A DNA stretch of 64,000 nucleotides. Source: Arthrobacter sp. StoSoilB5 (lineage in GTDB: Bacteria; Actinomycetota; Actinomycetes; Actinomycetales; Micrococcaceae). The first letter of the stretch is position 1; each line of letters opens with the position of its first letter. The notes under the pieces were generated by a model. It was not told where the DNA came from and did not search any database. It worked only from the letters and a program-made list of their open reading frames with translations. This document shows positions 56,223-64,000 of the stretch, piece after piece. The DNA is taken from positions 1,426,001 through 1,490,000 of the forward strand of contig NZ_AP024646.1 of NCBI RefSeq assembly GCF_019977235.1, read 5' to 3'. The position numbers and the translations under genes were made by a program.

Positions 56223-57584
56223 TCAGTATCGTCCCAGCAACTCTCTTAATCCGTTGGCGGCGAAGCTGGCCACGGCCTCTGCCCGGTCAACGAAGCCGTG
56301 GGCACCAACTGGCTCCACCGATGCCAAAAGTCCTGCGGCGTCGGCCAGGCTCATGGTTAGCTCGGCTGTCAGGCTACCCGTACGCAAGCCGTTCACTTTC
56401 AATACTGCCCTGCGCGAGTCGGTCCACGCGTCCGGACCGGGATCGTCCCGCAAGGTGCGCGTCAAGGCCACGTCCTGCCACCCGCCGTCGAGCCTGATGC
56501 GTGCAAGGTATGTGACGTCGTGGCCTTGCGTCTCTACGTGGCCGCCGGAGAGGAAGATGCGGCCACCGAAGAGCGGGTGCTCCAGGAATCCCGTGAACTG
56601 CGGCGGCGCCCCGGACCCTGCCGTGGGCAGAATGACAGTGCCTTTGAACGTCAGGGGTGAGCCCTCCAGTTCGCTGCGCAGGGTGTCGTTGAAACGGACG
56701 CCCGCCGCTGGTTCGGTCATGGCGGTGCAGCTGGCGTCTTTCGGTACGCCGGCTGGCGTCATAGTGTCCAGGTACGCGCGGGCATCCCGATATCCCATGC
56801 CGATCAGGGTATCGGCGTCGATCCTGCCCAGGTAGAACTCGGGGTCCAGCGGAAGCGGATGCTCGGGGCGCACTACATGCAGCACAAACTCGCGTCCAGC
56901 CGCCCTCGCAGCCTCAAAATCTGCAAGGAGGGCTCCCATGGCGCTCATTTCGATCATGTGGACGTACTGCTCCAGGGGACCGTCGCCCCAATATGGCGAG
57001 TTGCCGATGCACCAAATCAGCCACACTTCCTCCGCTCCCCGACGCAGGGCTTCGGCTACGTTGGCGTCACGCATCCAGACGGCATCCGTCCAGATCTTCC
57101 CATCCCGGCGCAGAGGTGTCAGGAAGATGGGTAGTGACATTCCCGCGGCCATGAGCTCCGCATCAATCGCGGTGGCATCGATTGCGTGGCATTGCTTCCC
57201 GGTGAACTCCACCACGTTGAAGGAACCCTCGACGGCGCCCGGTTCCGCGGCGCGGCCGCGGATGGTCGCATCGTTGATGCCCAGGGTGGGAAAGACCTTG
57301 TTCAGGATGCCGTCGGCATCGCCTATAGCTGGCAGCGACCATGGGCCTTTGAGGTAGTCGCCGACGGGCAGCGCCGAGCCGAAGTCCTTGACGTCCACGC
57401 CGGACCACCGGGTACACATTTCTGCCGGCGAAACCCCGGACAGCAGCATCCCTGCCGTCAGGATCCCGCCGGAGCTGCCGTCAACATGCTGGAACTCGAG
57501 TCCTTCCTCGGCGAGCGCCCTCATGACGCCGGCCTGCCAGGCCACGCGCATTCCGCCACCTGCGAGCACCAAAGAACGCTTCAC
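56223..57584 (-). CDS. Patatin-like phospholipase
   Basis: 453 aa from GTG 57584, with GGAGG nine bases upstream. The patatin core has the oxyanion loop LVLAGGGMRVAWQAGVM (residues 5-21) and the nucleophile motif VDGSSGGILTAG (Ser38). The dyad Asp is probably Asp167 in KIWTDAVWMRDAN. The residues after about 270 form a separate, partly beta-rich C-terminal domain (FLEHPLFGGRIFLSGGHVET, MSLADAAGLLASVEP) of unknown role. Patatins hydrolyse acyl lipids. It is the last gene of the seven-gene operon; its start overlaps the preceding stop by 4 bp. Confidence 0.9.
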   Translation of the reverse strand: MKRSLVLAGGGMRVAWQAGVMRALAEEGLEFQHVDGSSGGILTAGMLLSGVSPAEMCTRWSGVDVKDFGSALPVGDYLKGPWSLPAIGDADGILNKVFPTLGINDATIRGRAAEPGAVEGSFNVVEFTGKQCHAIDATAIDAELMAAGMSLPIFLTPLRRDGKIWTDAVWMRDANVAEALRRGAEEVWLIWCIGNSPYWGDGPLEQYVHMIEMSAMGALLADFEAARAAGREFVLHVVRPEHPLPLDPEFYLGRIDADTLIGMGYRDARAYLDTMTPAGVPKDASCTAMTEPAAGVRFNDTLRSELEGSPLTFKGTVILPTAGSGAPPQFTGFLEHPLFGGRIFLSGGHVETQGHDVTYLARIRLDGGWQDVALTRTLRDDPGPDAWTDSRRAVLKVNGLRTGSLTAELTMSLADAAGLLASVEPVGAHGFVDRAEAVASFAANGLRELLGRY

Positions 57585-58090
57585 AGCGCGTTTCCTCCGG
57601 CCATACCCCCTCCGGCCATACCCCCACTGATCCGTCGCCAATAGACGAACAGGAGTACCGCCGTCGCGAGGTCAAAGAAGGCCACCAGGAGCGCTACGGG
57701 TGAGAAGACGCCGTTCAGTACCCCGATTCCGACGGCGCCGAACGCCCCTGCTTTCTGCAGTCCGGACCACAGCACCACCTCGGGAGAGGGCATGGCGTTG
57801 AGCAGGGTGTGGAGGAGCAGTCCGCCCACCACCACCATGAACATGCCCACGGTTCCGAAGAGTTGGCGCATTCCGGGCGTGGGGTCGGCGCCGATCAGTT
57901 GCAGGACCGTGCCGCCAAAGGGAACCTGCACGGCCCCGGTCAGGACTGTGATGATGGCGATTGCTGCCAGGATGGCGCGGAGGGGATCGGCGGCGGCCCA
58001 GGCCAGCACGCCGGGGCGGCGGGCCTGGTGGTGGGCCTGGTTGTGGGGCTGGTGGTGGGGAGCCGGCTGTGCTGGCTGATGTGCGGTCAT
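57581..58090 (-). CDS. Putative membrane protein of the lipid operon (gene 6)
   Basis: 169 aa. Polar, His/Gln/Pro-rich N-terminus (QPAPHHQPHNQAHHQ), then four hydrophobic segments (ILAAIAIITVLTGAVQV, TVGMFMVVVGGLLLHTLL, AFGAVGIGVLNGVFSPVALL, FFDLATAVLLFVYW) and a Gly/Met-rich tail (GGMAGGGMAGGNAL). No family was recognised. The start overlaps the upstream stop by 4 bp, and its own stop overlaps the patatin start by 4 bp. Confidence 0.8.
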   Translation of the reverse strand: MTAHQPAQPAPHHQPHNQAHHQARRPGVLAWAAADPLRAILAAIAIITVLTGAVQVPFGGTVLQLIGADPTPGMRQLFGTVGMFMVVVGGLLLHTLLNAMPSPEVVLWSGLQKAGAFGAVGIGVLNGVFSPVALLVAFFDLATAVLLFVYWRRISGGMAGGGMAGGNAL

Positions 58091-58569
58091 GCGAACGACT
58101 CCAGCAGGCGGCCGCGATCCACCAGCAGCCACACCATGGCTGCCCAGGTCAGCGTGGAGACGTAGAAACGGATGTCGTTGAGCATCATCCAGCGCTTCAG
58201 CAGGGAGCGCAGTTCAGAGTCGTCCGCGAAGTCGCCGCCCCGGATGCGCTTGTTGATGGGAATGATGATGCCTTGGCCAACCCAGGTCAGGACGATGATG
58301 CCCACCAAGCAGATGATGGCTGGAATGACGCGGATGGTGCCCCACTCGGACCACACCAGGATGCCGCCGGAGATGAACATGATGGGCACCACGATGGTGA
58401 AGAACTTGGTGGCCGCGCGGGTGGGGATCCCGAAGTGCATGTCCACGTTGTCGCGGGCCAGCGAGCGCCAGGTGGGGTACAGGAAGAACTTCAGGACCCA
58501 CATGGTGCCCACGTACATGGTTGCACCGAACAGGAAGTAGAGCGCGTTGATGAGGAGTAGCCAGGTCAT
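58087..58569 (-). CDS. Putative membrane protein of the lipid operon (gene 5)
   Basis: 160 aa with four hydrophobic segments (LLLINALYFLFGATMYVG, FFTIVVPIMFISGGILVW, IRVIPAIICLVGIIVLTWVG, FYVSTLTWAAMVWLLV) joined by charged loops. It somewhat resembles small DUF1772/anthrone-oxygenase-like four-helix proteins, but I cannot confirm this. It overlaps its neighbours by 4 bp at each end. Confidence 0.8.
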   Translation of the reverse strand: MTWLLLINALYFLFGATMYVGTMWVLKFFLYPTWRSLARDNVDMHFGIPTRAATKFFTIVVPIMFISGGILVWSEWGTIRVIPAIICLVGIIVLTWVGQGIIIPINKRIRGGDFADDSELRSLLKRWMMLNDIRFYVSTLTWAAMVWLLVDRGRLLESFA

Positions 58570-59549
58570 TGGACGCTTCCCGGAGTAGCGCGGGGTACGG
58601 CGCCGGAGCCTTCCGTCGCGGCAATCCGGCTCCGGTCCGGTGGGGCCAGCCATTCCTGGCCCTGGCCCAGGTTCACGACGCTGTCCAGCATGTCGCCTCC
58701 CCGAAGGGCTGCTGCATCGGATTCCGTGGGTGCCGTGAGGAACCAGGCTTCGTAGTGATCGTCAAGGACACCGTGGGCTTGCGGCAGCCAGGCGGTGAAG
58801 ACTGGTTTGCTTTCCACCTGCAGGTTCTTCAAAGGCTCGACGCCGGGCGCGTCACCGAGGATGAGGCGCGCCTTGGCCTGTGCTCCGAGGGCGATGTCCC
58901 CGATGGCTTCGAAGTAGATATCGGATTTCCAGAGCATGTTCCGGAAGACGCAGTAGTTTGAGGCTGCGAGCTTCAGGGGCAGGCCGAGGGGCTCGGGCCG
59001 TTCTATTTCGATGTAGCAACCCAGCCGGCCGTCCTTGTCGTACTGTGCTGACACCGTGGAATCGGTGACCACGAAGTCCAGGTTGGCCTGATGCTTGGGC
59101 ATGCCCCAGATTCCCTTGCCACCCTTGACCGAAACCTCTGAACTAACGGGCAGGTCCACAACGAACTGGCCCAGTTTGAAGGTTTTCTGGAAGATCAGGG
59201 GGAGGATGGGCGGGGCGGGCCTGCTGCCGTGGGTGATGGCTATGGCCAGCGAGTATTCGATGTACTTGCCAATGTCCGTGGACTTGTAATTGACCACTGT
59301 GACCACAAGCAGCCCTTTGCCGCCCAGGCTGAAGGGCCGCATTTCTGTGCCGGGGAGTGCGGCGGCCGCGGCTTTCTTGTTGATGGGGAAGGCCGCCATG
59401 AGCACGGGGGAGTCATCGGAATTGACTGGCATGACGTACTTGATGCCATCGGCGAGTGCGTGCTGGCCGCGGAGCCGTTCCTGGCGTCGGGGAACCGGGG
59501 ACGGCATGAGCTTGAGTAGTGGGGTTACCAGTTCGGTGAGTGTTTTCAT
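58566..59549 (-). CDS. Acetoacetate decarboxylase family protein
   Basis: 327 aa from ATG 59549. Central ADC-like fold with VSVKGGKGIWGMPKHQANLD, where the motif MPKH resembles the catalytic-lysine neighbourhood of acetoacetate decarboxylases, and ASNYCVFRNMLWKSDIYF. Many ADC-fold proteins do not decarboxylate acetoacetate but form Schiff bases with other keto compounds. A longer N-terminal open frame looks spurious. It overlaps the hydrolase upstream and gene 5 downstream by 4 bp each. In this context a beta-keto product of the GMC enzyme is a plausible substrate (inference). Confidence 0.82.
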   Translation of the reverse strand: MKTLTELVTPLLKLMPSPVPRRQERLRGQHALADGIKYVMPVNSDDSPVLMAAFPINKKAAAAALPGTEMRPFSLGGKGLLVVTVVNYKSTDIGKYIEYSLAIAITHGSRPAPPILPLIFQKTFKLGQFVVDLPVSSEVSVKGGKGIWGMPKHQANLDFVVTDSTVSAQYDKDGRLGCYIEIERPEPLGLPLKLAASNYCVFRNMLWKSDIYFEAIGDIALGAQAKARLILGDAPGVEPLKNLQVESKPVFTAWLPQAHGVLDDHYEAWFLTAPTESDAAALRGGDMLDSVVNLGQGQEWLAPPDRSRIAATEGSGAVPRATPGSVQ

Positions 59550-60601
59550 GAATTCGGCTCCTTGGTTCCGTTGAGCTCCTGGACAATGACCGGGAAGGTG
59601 TCCTGCCATGCATGATCGCCGAAGAAGACGTCCAGATGCCCGTAGCCGGGGATGAGGTGGAGGGAGTCCTTCCCAGGCCTGTGCTTTTGGAAGAATTCGA
59701 ACGTGCGTTGTTGGCTTTCGGGAAGGAAACATAGGTTGTCCATCCCGGCAATGAACGCGAACCGTGCATCTGTTTGGGGAGCCTCGGCCACAAAGTTCTC
59801 CGGTAGTTCCGGATGGTTTCCGGCAGCCACCATGTGGCCGGCTTTGATGCTGCGGCCCATCTCCTCGAAGAACGTCACGGGAACCTCGGCGAACTCACCG
59901 CTGAGCCATTGGTGAGTGGCGTCGTCGAGGTTTTCGTGCGCCCAAAGGGCCGGGCGGCCACTGCCGTAGGTGAAGCTGACCATCTTGCAGACGATGTTGT
60001 CGCACTCGCGGTGCGTGGCTTTGACCAGGCCCCGGATGGCCCTTGTGAAGTAGCCCTGCGATTTATAGCCCCACGCCGGGGACAAGTAGGGAGTGAAGAC
60101 CTTGACCACAGGCGTCAGGTAGTCGATCTTGAGCCGGGAGAACGCCGGCACCACGGGATGCAGGGATACGGCGTTTGAGACGATCGTGTCCACCTGGGGC
60201 AGCAGCCCGGCCACCGCGGACATGGTGAACGACGTTGATCCCTGGCAGTGGATGACGGCTTTCATCGTTTCCGCGCCGGTGGCGTTGAGGACGTGCTCGA
60301 CGGCGGCAGGATGGTCGTACACGGCGGCGTCGGCGAGCGTCCAGGAGAGGGGATCGAGGTCGATGGATGCCCGCCAGTTCAGCATCCACACGTCCCATCC
60401 GTCCTCCAGCAGGACGTCCACTATGGTGGTCCGGACAGGAGGCCGGAACAGCTCTGCCCGGACTCCGGAACCGTGGACCAGCATGACCGGCCCTTTGGTC
60501 ACCTCCACCGGCGACGTCACATGGACCAGGCTCAAAGGGGTGTTGTCCCGGGCACGGAACGGGATGACGTCGGTCCGGTGCTCGGCACGGGTGATGATCA
60601 T
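59546..60601 (-). CDS. Alpha/beta hydrolase (PHA-synthase/lipase-like fold)
   Basis: 351 aa. Oxyanion motif GPVMLVHGSGVRAELFRPPV, DVWMLNWRASIDLD, nucleophile elbow KAVIHCQGSTSFTMSAV (Ser122) and catalytic His in LIPGYGHLDVFFGDHA. The Cys-Gln-Gly-Ser elbow resembles the PHA-synthase and steroid-linked hydrolases that occur beside or fused to GMC oxidoreductases. It overlaps the metallophosphoesterase and ADC-like genes by 4 bp each. Confidence 0.88.
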   Translation of the reverse strand: MIITRAEHRTDVIPFRARDNTPLSLVHVTSPVEVTKGPVMLVHGSGVRAELFRPPVRTTIVDVLLEDGWDVWMLNWRASIDLDPLSWTLADAAVYDHPAAVEHVLNATGAETMKAVIHCQGSTSFTMSAVAGLLPQVDTIVSNAVSLHPVVPAFSRLKIDYLTPVVKVFTPYLSPAWGYKSQGYFTRAIRGLVKATHRECDNIVCKMVSFTYGSGRPALWAHENLDDATHQWLSGEFAEVPVTFFEEMGRSIKAGHMVAAGNHPELPENFVAEAPQTDARFAFIAGMDNLCFLPESQQRTFEFFQKHRPGKDSLHLIPGYGHLDVFFGDHAWQDTFPVIVQELNGTKEPNS

Positions 60602-62625
60602 GGTGCGGTTCCTTTCCGCATGATGGTGATGGGTTCTTCAAGCAGCCGTACGGTTGGCAGGCCGGATTCCGGAACCAGCCGCGCGCCGTCGTCGTTCTGT
60701 GCCAGCTGCCAATCGCGGCAGACTGTGTCCACCACCAGCGGGTAGACAGTCAGGTTGCCGTCATCGGCGAGGTGGAGGCGCAGGAATCCCTTATGGTCTT
60801 CGATGGATTGGCCGGACATTTTCCATGTGGACACCTCCCCGCTGGGCGTCGCCAGGATGAACAGCGCGAAGGCCTCACTGCCAAGTGCCCAGCCACCCAG
60901 GTACACCAGCGCCAGCGCCAAGAGCAGGATCACGACGTCCGGCCACCCGTTTGGCCAGGGAAGCAGGATCACGACGGCGGAACTCACCGCGAGTGCGGAC
61001 AGTTGGTAAAGGGTGCCCCGGGTGAAGACCACGATGCCTGCCTTGGACAGCCCGAGCAGTCGTGCCAGGAGCGATACGACTGCAAGCACGATCGGCACCA
61101 CAAGGATCAGGACAACGACGAGGAGCAGGGTGTTCCCACGGGTCAGGCTACGCAGGCTGTCCACAAAAGACTCCCCACGGAACGCGCTGAAGACTGTCCA
61201 GAGCGTCACTGCGGCGACCACGTGGACGATGCCCAGGGACAAGCCGAAGCCAGGGTTGCGGATGGGGAGCCAATACTGCGAGAAGGGGTTCGCGAGCCGT
61301 GGACCGAGCAAGTGGGAGTCGGCCTGGTCCGGGTAGAGGGTGGGCATTCGCGTGAAGTGGCGTGTTGTGGGTGGTGCTTGATCCTGGCCACGGTGGGAGT
61401 TTTCGGGCTCGGTGATGCTGGAGGACAAGCCCTGTGCATTCGCGTGGCCGGGAAGGATGAGGTGTTCGGGGAGCCAATGTGCATCTGAGAGATACGCACC
61501 GCCCAGGCCGCAGGTGATCATCTGCGTTCTCGCTGGATCCGGTGGGAGGTTTTGTGTGCCCTGTTTGTCGGCGTTCTTTCCGTCAGGGAATGATCGTTCC
61601 TCGTAGCGGGAATAGTGGTGGAGATCGCCGGTGAGCCACAGCCGCACGTTTGCGCCTGTGGCCTCGAACAAGCCCGTCTCGGGATTGAACCGGCGGCGCA
61701 GGTAGTCCTGCTCGAAGAAGTTCACCTGCCGGAACTCATTGGGCCCTGGTTGATCCGCGTCGACCCAAAAAGGGGCGGCGACGCACAGGATGATGGCGTC
61801 TCCGGGTTGGAGCTGCAGCGTGACGTTCCTATAGAAGTAGTCCAATTGAGGTTCATCGATGTACTGCCCCAACTGGCTGTCCAGGCCCAGGATCCACCAA
61901 CCGGGGGTGCCATCCTGCCGTTCGCCGGAAACCTCCGTGGGCGATTGACCTGTGAGCCTGACCGCGAAGTAGCTGCGGGTCTGGATGGTCCGCCAGCCCC
62001 CGATGCTCCGTTGCCGCGTGAACATCCGGATGAACGAGGTCAGGCCGTCGTACCAGTCGTGGTTGCCTGGGAGCGCGAGCATGACGGGTGTGGGATTGTG
62101 CTTGGTGGGCAACGCCATCCGGTAGGGCCCTGCCATCCGATTCTGGTAGGCAGCCGGTGAGGCAACGGGGTAGACCTCATCTCCTCCGAGGACCAGGACC
62201 CTGCCGCGGGGGAGCTCGTGGCCGTCAACCGTTAGCTTGTCCTGGGCGAGCAGCAAAGCGACGGAGTAGGTTGCGTCGAATCCGTCTCCCAGGTCTGCGG
62301 TGAAATCGAGCCACAACTCGGTGGGGCCTGGAGGCCCGCCGGCGCTTGTAGGGCGTGATGCCGCGAGCTCCCCGGGCGACGGGAGCCCGCGGCTTGTGAC
62401 CGGCGGCTGGGCCGGTTGGCCGGGGACGGGGAGTTTGTCCAGGCGTAAAGGATCAGCCGGAAAACTGCCCTCGAGTTCCCTTTTGTCACCGAAGTCCGCG
62501 AACACAGTCGCTGCCATGACTTTCAATGCCGTCCTTGCCAGCGACATCGGCGAGAGCCAACGAACCGCAGCCTGGGGGGTGAAGCCCAGGGCAACACGGT
62601 GCCTCGCAAGCTCCCAGCTCTTCAT
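60598..62625 (-). CDS. Membrane-anchored metallophosphoesterase
   Basis: 675 aa from ATG 62625. The calcineurin-like core shows LWLDFTADLGDGFDATYSV, VLVLGGDEVYPVAS, VMLALPGNHDWYDGLTSF (GNHD) and RLWLTGDLHHYSRYE (GDLHH). After about residue 430 come four to five hydrophobic helices (SLGIVHVVAAVTLWTVFSAF, LLLVVVLILVVPIVLAVVSL and others) and a small C-terminal soluble part. Metallophosphoesterases of this length with C-terminal helices are seen in actinobacteria; substrate unknown, possibly a lipid or nucleotide phosphate. Overlaps the GMC and hydrolase genes by 4 bp each. Confidence 0.88.
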   Translation of the reverse strand: MKSWELARHRVALGFTPQAAVRWLSPMSLARTALKVMAATVFADFGDKRELEGSFPADPLRLDKLPVPGQPAQPPVTSRGLPSPGELAASRPTSAGGPPGPTELWLDFTADLGDGFDATYSVALLLAQDKLTVDGHELPRGRVLVLGGDEVYPVASPAAYQNRMAGPYRMALPTKHNPTPVMLALPGNHDWYDGLTSFIRMFTRQRSIGGWRTIQTRSYFAVRLTGQSPTEVSGERQDGTPGWWILGLDSQLGQYIDEPQLDYFYRNVTLQLQPGDAIILCVAAPFWVDADQPGPNEFRQVNFFEQDYLRRRFNPETGLFEATGANVRLWLTGDLHHYSRYEERSFPDGKNADKQGTQNLPPDPARTQMITCGLGGAYLSDAHWLPEHLILPGHANAQGLSSSITEPENSHRGQDQAPPTTRHFTRMPTLYPDQADSHLLGPRLANPFSQYWLPIRNPGFGLSLGIVHVVAAVTLWTVFSAFRGESFVDSLRSLTRGNTLLLVVVLILVVPIVLAVVSLLARLLGLSKAGIVVFTRGTLYQLSALAVSSAVVILLPWPNGWPDVVILLLALALVYLGGWALGSEAFALFILATPSGEVSTWKMSGQSIEDHKGFLRLHLADDGNLTVYPLVVDTVCRDWQLAQNDDGARLVPESGLPTVRLLEEPITIMRKGTAP

Positions 62626-64000
62626 CTGCGTGGCCGCAGTGGGCTCCGTAGCGGGAACGGAATCCGTTTGAGGCCCCGTCCGTACACCTGCCACAACTCA
62701 CCGGCGAACAGTTTCATGAAGGACGCCAAACCCGCAGCCGGGGCCGGGCCCTCGGCACGGAACGTGGTCAGTTGCTTGGCGAAGTCGAGCGGGCGGATGT
62801 ACAGAATGCCAGCACCGAAGACGTCCTCCCCGCCTTGCTCATCTACGCCAGGCGTTTCCGACGGCGGAACGTGGCCCCGCAGGATCGTCGCGTAAAGCGT
62901 GGTGGTGTCTTGCCAGACGTCCAGTCCTGCCTCGTTATGAATCAGCTTGTACCCGGTAAACGTGAACGGTGTCCCGCCCGGGTCCCGTAGCCACAATCGG
63001 TACAGCATGCGCCTGGCTGGCCTGCCATCATCGGAAACGTCCTCCACAAAAAGGTTGAACCAGCCTCGTTCCACCGGCATCCGGCCACCGAAGTAATCTG
63101 CCAGGACATACCCCTCCGCCTTCGCCGGGTGGCTCAGGTCCTCCACGAACCTATCCATGTCCGCGGCGGTAATCGTTAGCTCGAACATGATCTTCCGGCC
63201 CCGGTCCCTGCCCAGGCTTCGCCCCTTCTCCGGATCGCTGAATCCGGGACTGAACCAGCCGTGCATCTGCTCGGTGAACCGCACAGACGTCCGCGTGTCT
63301 GTTGCCGCCGGTTGCTGGTCTCGGGGTTGCGGCAACCCCAAACCACGGCTCCTGGTTCCCTCAGCCGGGACATCAGCGACGCCGCTCGCGGGCCGCTCCT
63401 CCTGCGCGCCCTTGCCTTTGGTAGCGTCGGGCGCCAACTCGCGGGGAACTGACGGATGGGTGCCGGCATCAGTCAGGTCGCCGGCACCAGCAGCATCAGC
63501 GGGGCTGATTCCCCTGTGTGCGGCACTGTGGGTGCTCTCAAGGATGTGCGCGCAGGTGCGTTCGGCGAAGGCGGAAATGGTCAGCGACGGGTTGGCGCCT
63601 ACAGGACCCGGCATCGCTGCGCCGTCCACCACGAACAGGCCGGGATATCCGAATACCTCGCCGTATGAGTCACACACCGCCTCGCCCGGATGCCGGCCGG
63701 ACGGCGCGCCGCCAATGGGGTGGACCGTGATGACGCGCTTGGCCCACCACAGGGGATTGTCGATGAAGTCCCCGTCGAGGTCCTTGGCGATCTCGGACAT
63801 CGTTCCGCGGACGCGTCCGAAGTAGTCCTTGGAGGTCGCCATGGTCCACGCGATGGCGAGCCTTCCGTCGCGAAGGGTCATGACGCCGTCGGGGATATCC
63901 CGTCCCATCCCAAGCAGCGGCACCGAACTGGAGGACAGGCGCCCATCACCCAGTGCGGCGGCGAGGTCGGCAGAAACGTTGGAGCGCCCGGCGTCGAACA
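62622..64000 (-). CDS. GMC family oxidoreductase with long C-terminal domain (5' end outside window)
   Basis: The frame is open to the window end; its start lies beyond base 64000. The visible 459 codons hold the C-terminal part of a cholesterol-oxidase-like GMC flavoenzyme: VTVHPIGGAPSGRHPGEAVC (active-site His region), GYPGLFVVDGAAMPGPVGAN and PSLTISAFAERTCAHIL. A Pro/Ala-rich linker follows, then an approximately 200-residue beta-rich domain (MFELTITAADMDRFVEDLSH, KLIHNEAGLDVWQDTTTLYA, MKLFAGELWQVYGRGLKRI) that I do not recognise. Similar architectures in actinobacteria and myxobacteria are annotated as cholesterol oxidase. It is the first visible gene of the operon and overlaps the metallophosphoesterase gene by 4 bp. 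Confidence 0.88.
   Translation of the reverse strand, partial: FDAGRSNVSADLAAALGDGRLSSSSVPLLGMGRDIPDGVMTLRDGRLAIAWTMATSKDYFGRVRGTMSEIAKDLDGDFIDNPLWWAKRVITVHPIGGAPSGRHPGEAVCDSYGEVFGYPGLFVVDGAAMPGPVGANPSLTISAFAERTCAHILESTHSAAHRGISPADAAGAGDLTDAGTHPSVPRELAPDATKGKGAQEERPASGVADVPAEGTRSRGLGLPQPRDQQPAATDTRTSVRFTEQMHGWFSPGFSDPEKGRSLGRDRGRKIMFELTITAADMDRFVEDLSHPAKAEGYVLADYFGGRMPVERGWFNLFVEDVSDDGRPARRMLYRLWLRDPGGTPFTFTGYKLIHNEAGLDVWQDTTTLYATILRGHVPPSETPGVDEQGGEDVFGAGILYIRPLDFAKQLTTFRAEGPAPAAGLASFMKLFAGELWQVYGRGLKRIPFPLRSPLRPRR

Overview
The window is a high-GC chromosomal segment of an actinobacterium. Gene order and content point to the family Micrococcaceae, most likely Arthrobacter or Paenarthrobacter: tatD-rpf-rsmA-ispE-ABC-F, tRNA-Gln-glmU-prs-rplY-pth, sufS-sufU, mfd, the SCO4848 and DUF2505 small proteins, and frequent GTG/TTG starts. 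This assignment is inferred from gene content; no database search was possible. No prophage, insertion sequence, rRNA operon or CRISPR array was seen.

Layout. 1-4 kb: the 3' part of a pentapeptide-repeat gene, a divergent RDD/SpoIIM membrane pair and a DUF1461 membrane protein. 4-10.5 kb: a fadD-type acyl-CoA ligase and a protein O-mannosyltransferase on the minus strand, then rsmI and a succinate-semialdehyde-type dehydrogenase on the plus strand. 10.5-15.8 kb: a minus-strand MoxR / DUF58 / transglutaminase operon. 15.9-22 kb: tatD, a resuscitation-promoting factor with a long leader, rsmA, ispE and an ABC-F ATPase. 22-22.8 kb: two oppositely oriented arrays of 32-bp repeats flank a small membrane-protein ORF. 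22.8-28 kb: a TetR regulator, tRNA-Gln(TTG), glmU-prs, rplY and pth. 28-36.5 kb: three consecutive large STAND/LAL-type ATPases; the first two end in a LuxR helix-turn-helix and the third does not.

36.5-46.7 kb: sufS-sufU, nhaA, a long perfect palindrome, two small proteins, an SDR-like epimerase, mfd and a YdjM-like membrane protein. 46.8-54 kb: a compact surface-glycan operon (GT2, GT4, a 1019-aa protein that looks like a flippase fused to a GT-C glycosyltransferase, GT4, PIG-L deacetylase), preceded by a 12-bp inverted repeat. 54-56 kb: a small membrane protein, deoC and a flavin oxidoreductase.

56.2 kb to the window end: a seven-gene minus-strand operon. It encodes a GMC oxidoreductase (cut by the window edge), a membrane metallophosphoesterase, an alpha/beta hydrolase, an acetoacetate-decarboxylase-like protein, two small membrane proteins and a patatin-like lipase. 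All six junctions are 4-bp start/stop overlaps. This looks like a dedicated lipid or sterol-type oxidation and hydrolysis system and is the best candidate here for an undescribed pathway. The flippase/GT-C fusion, the paired 32-bp repeat arrays and the HTH-less third LAL paralogue are the other main points of interest.
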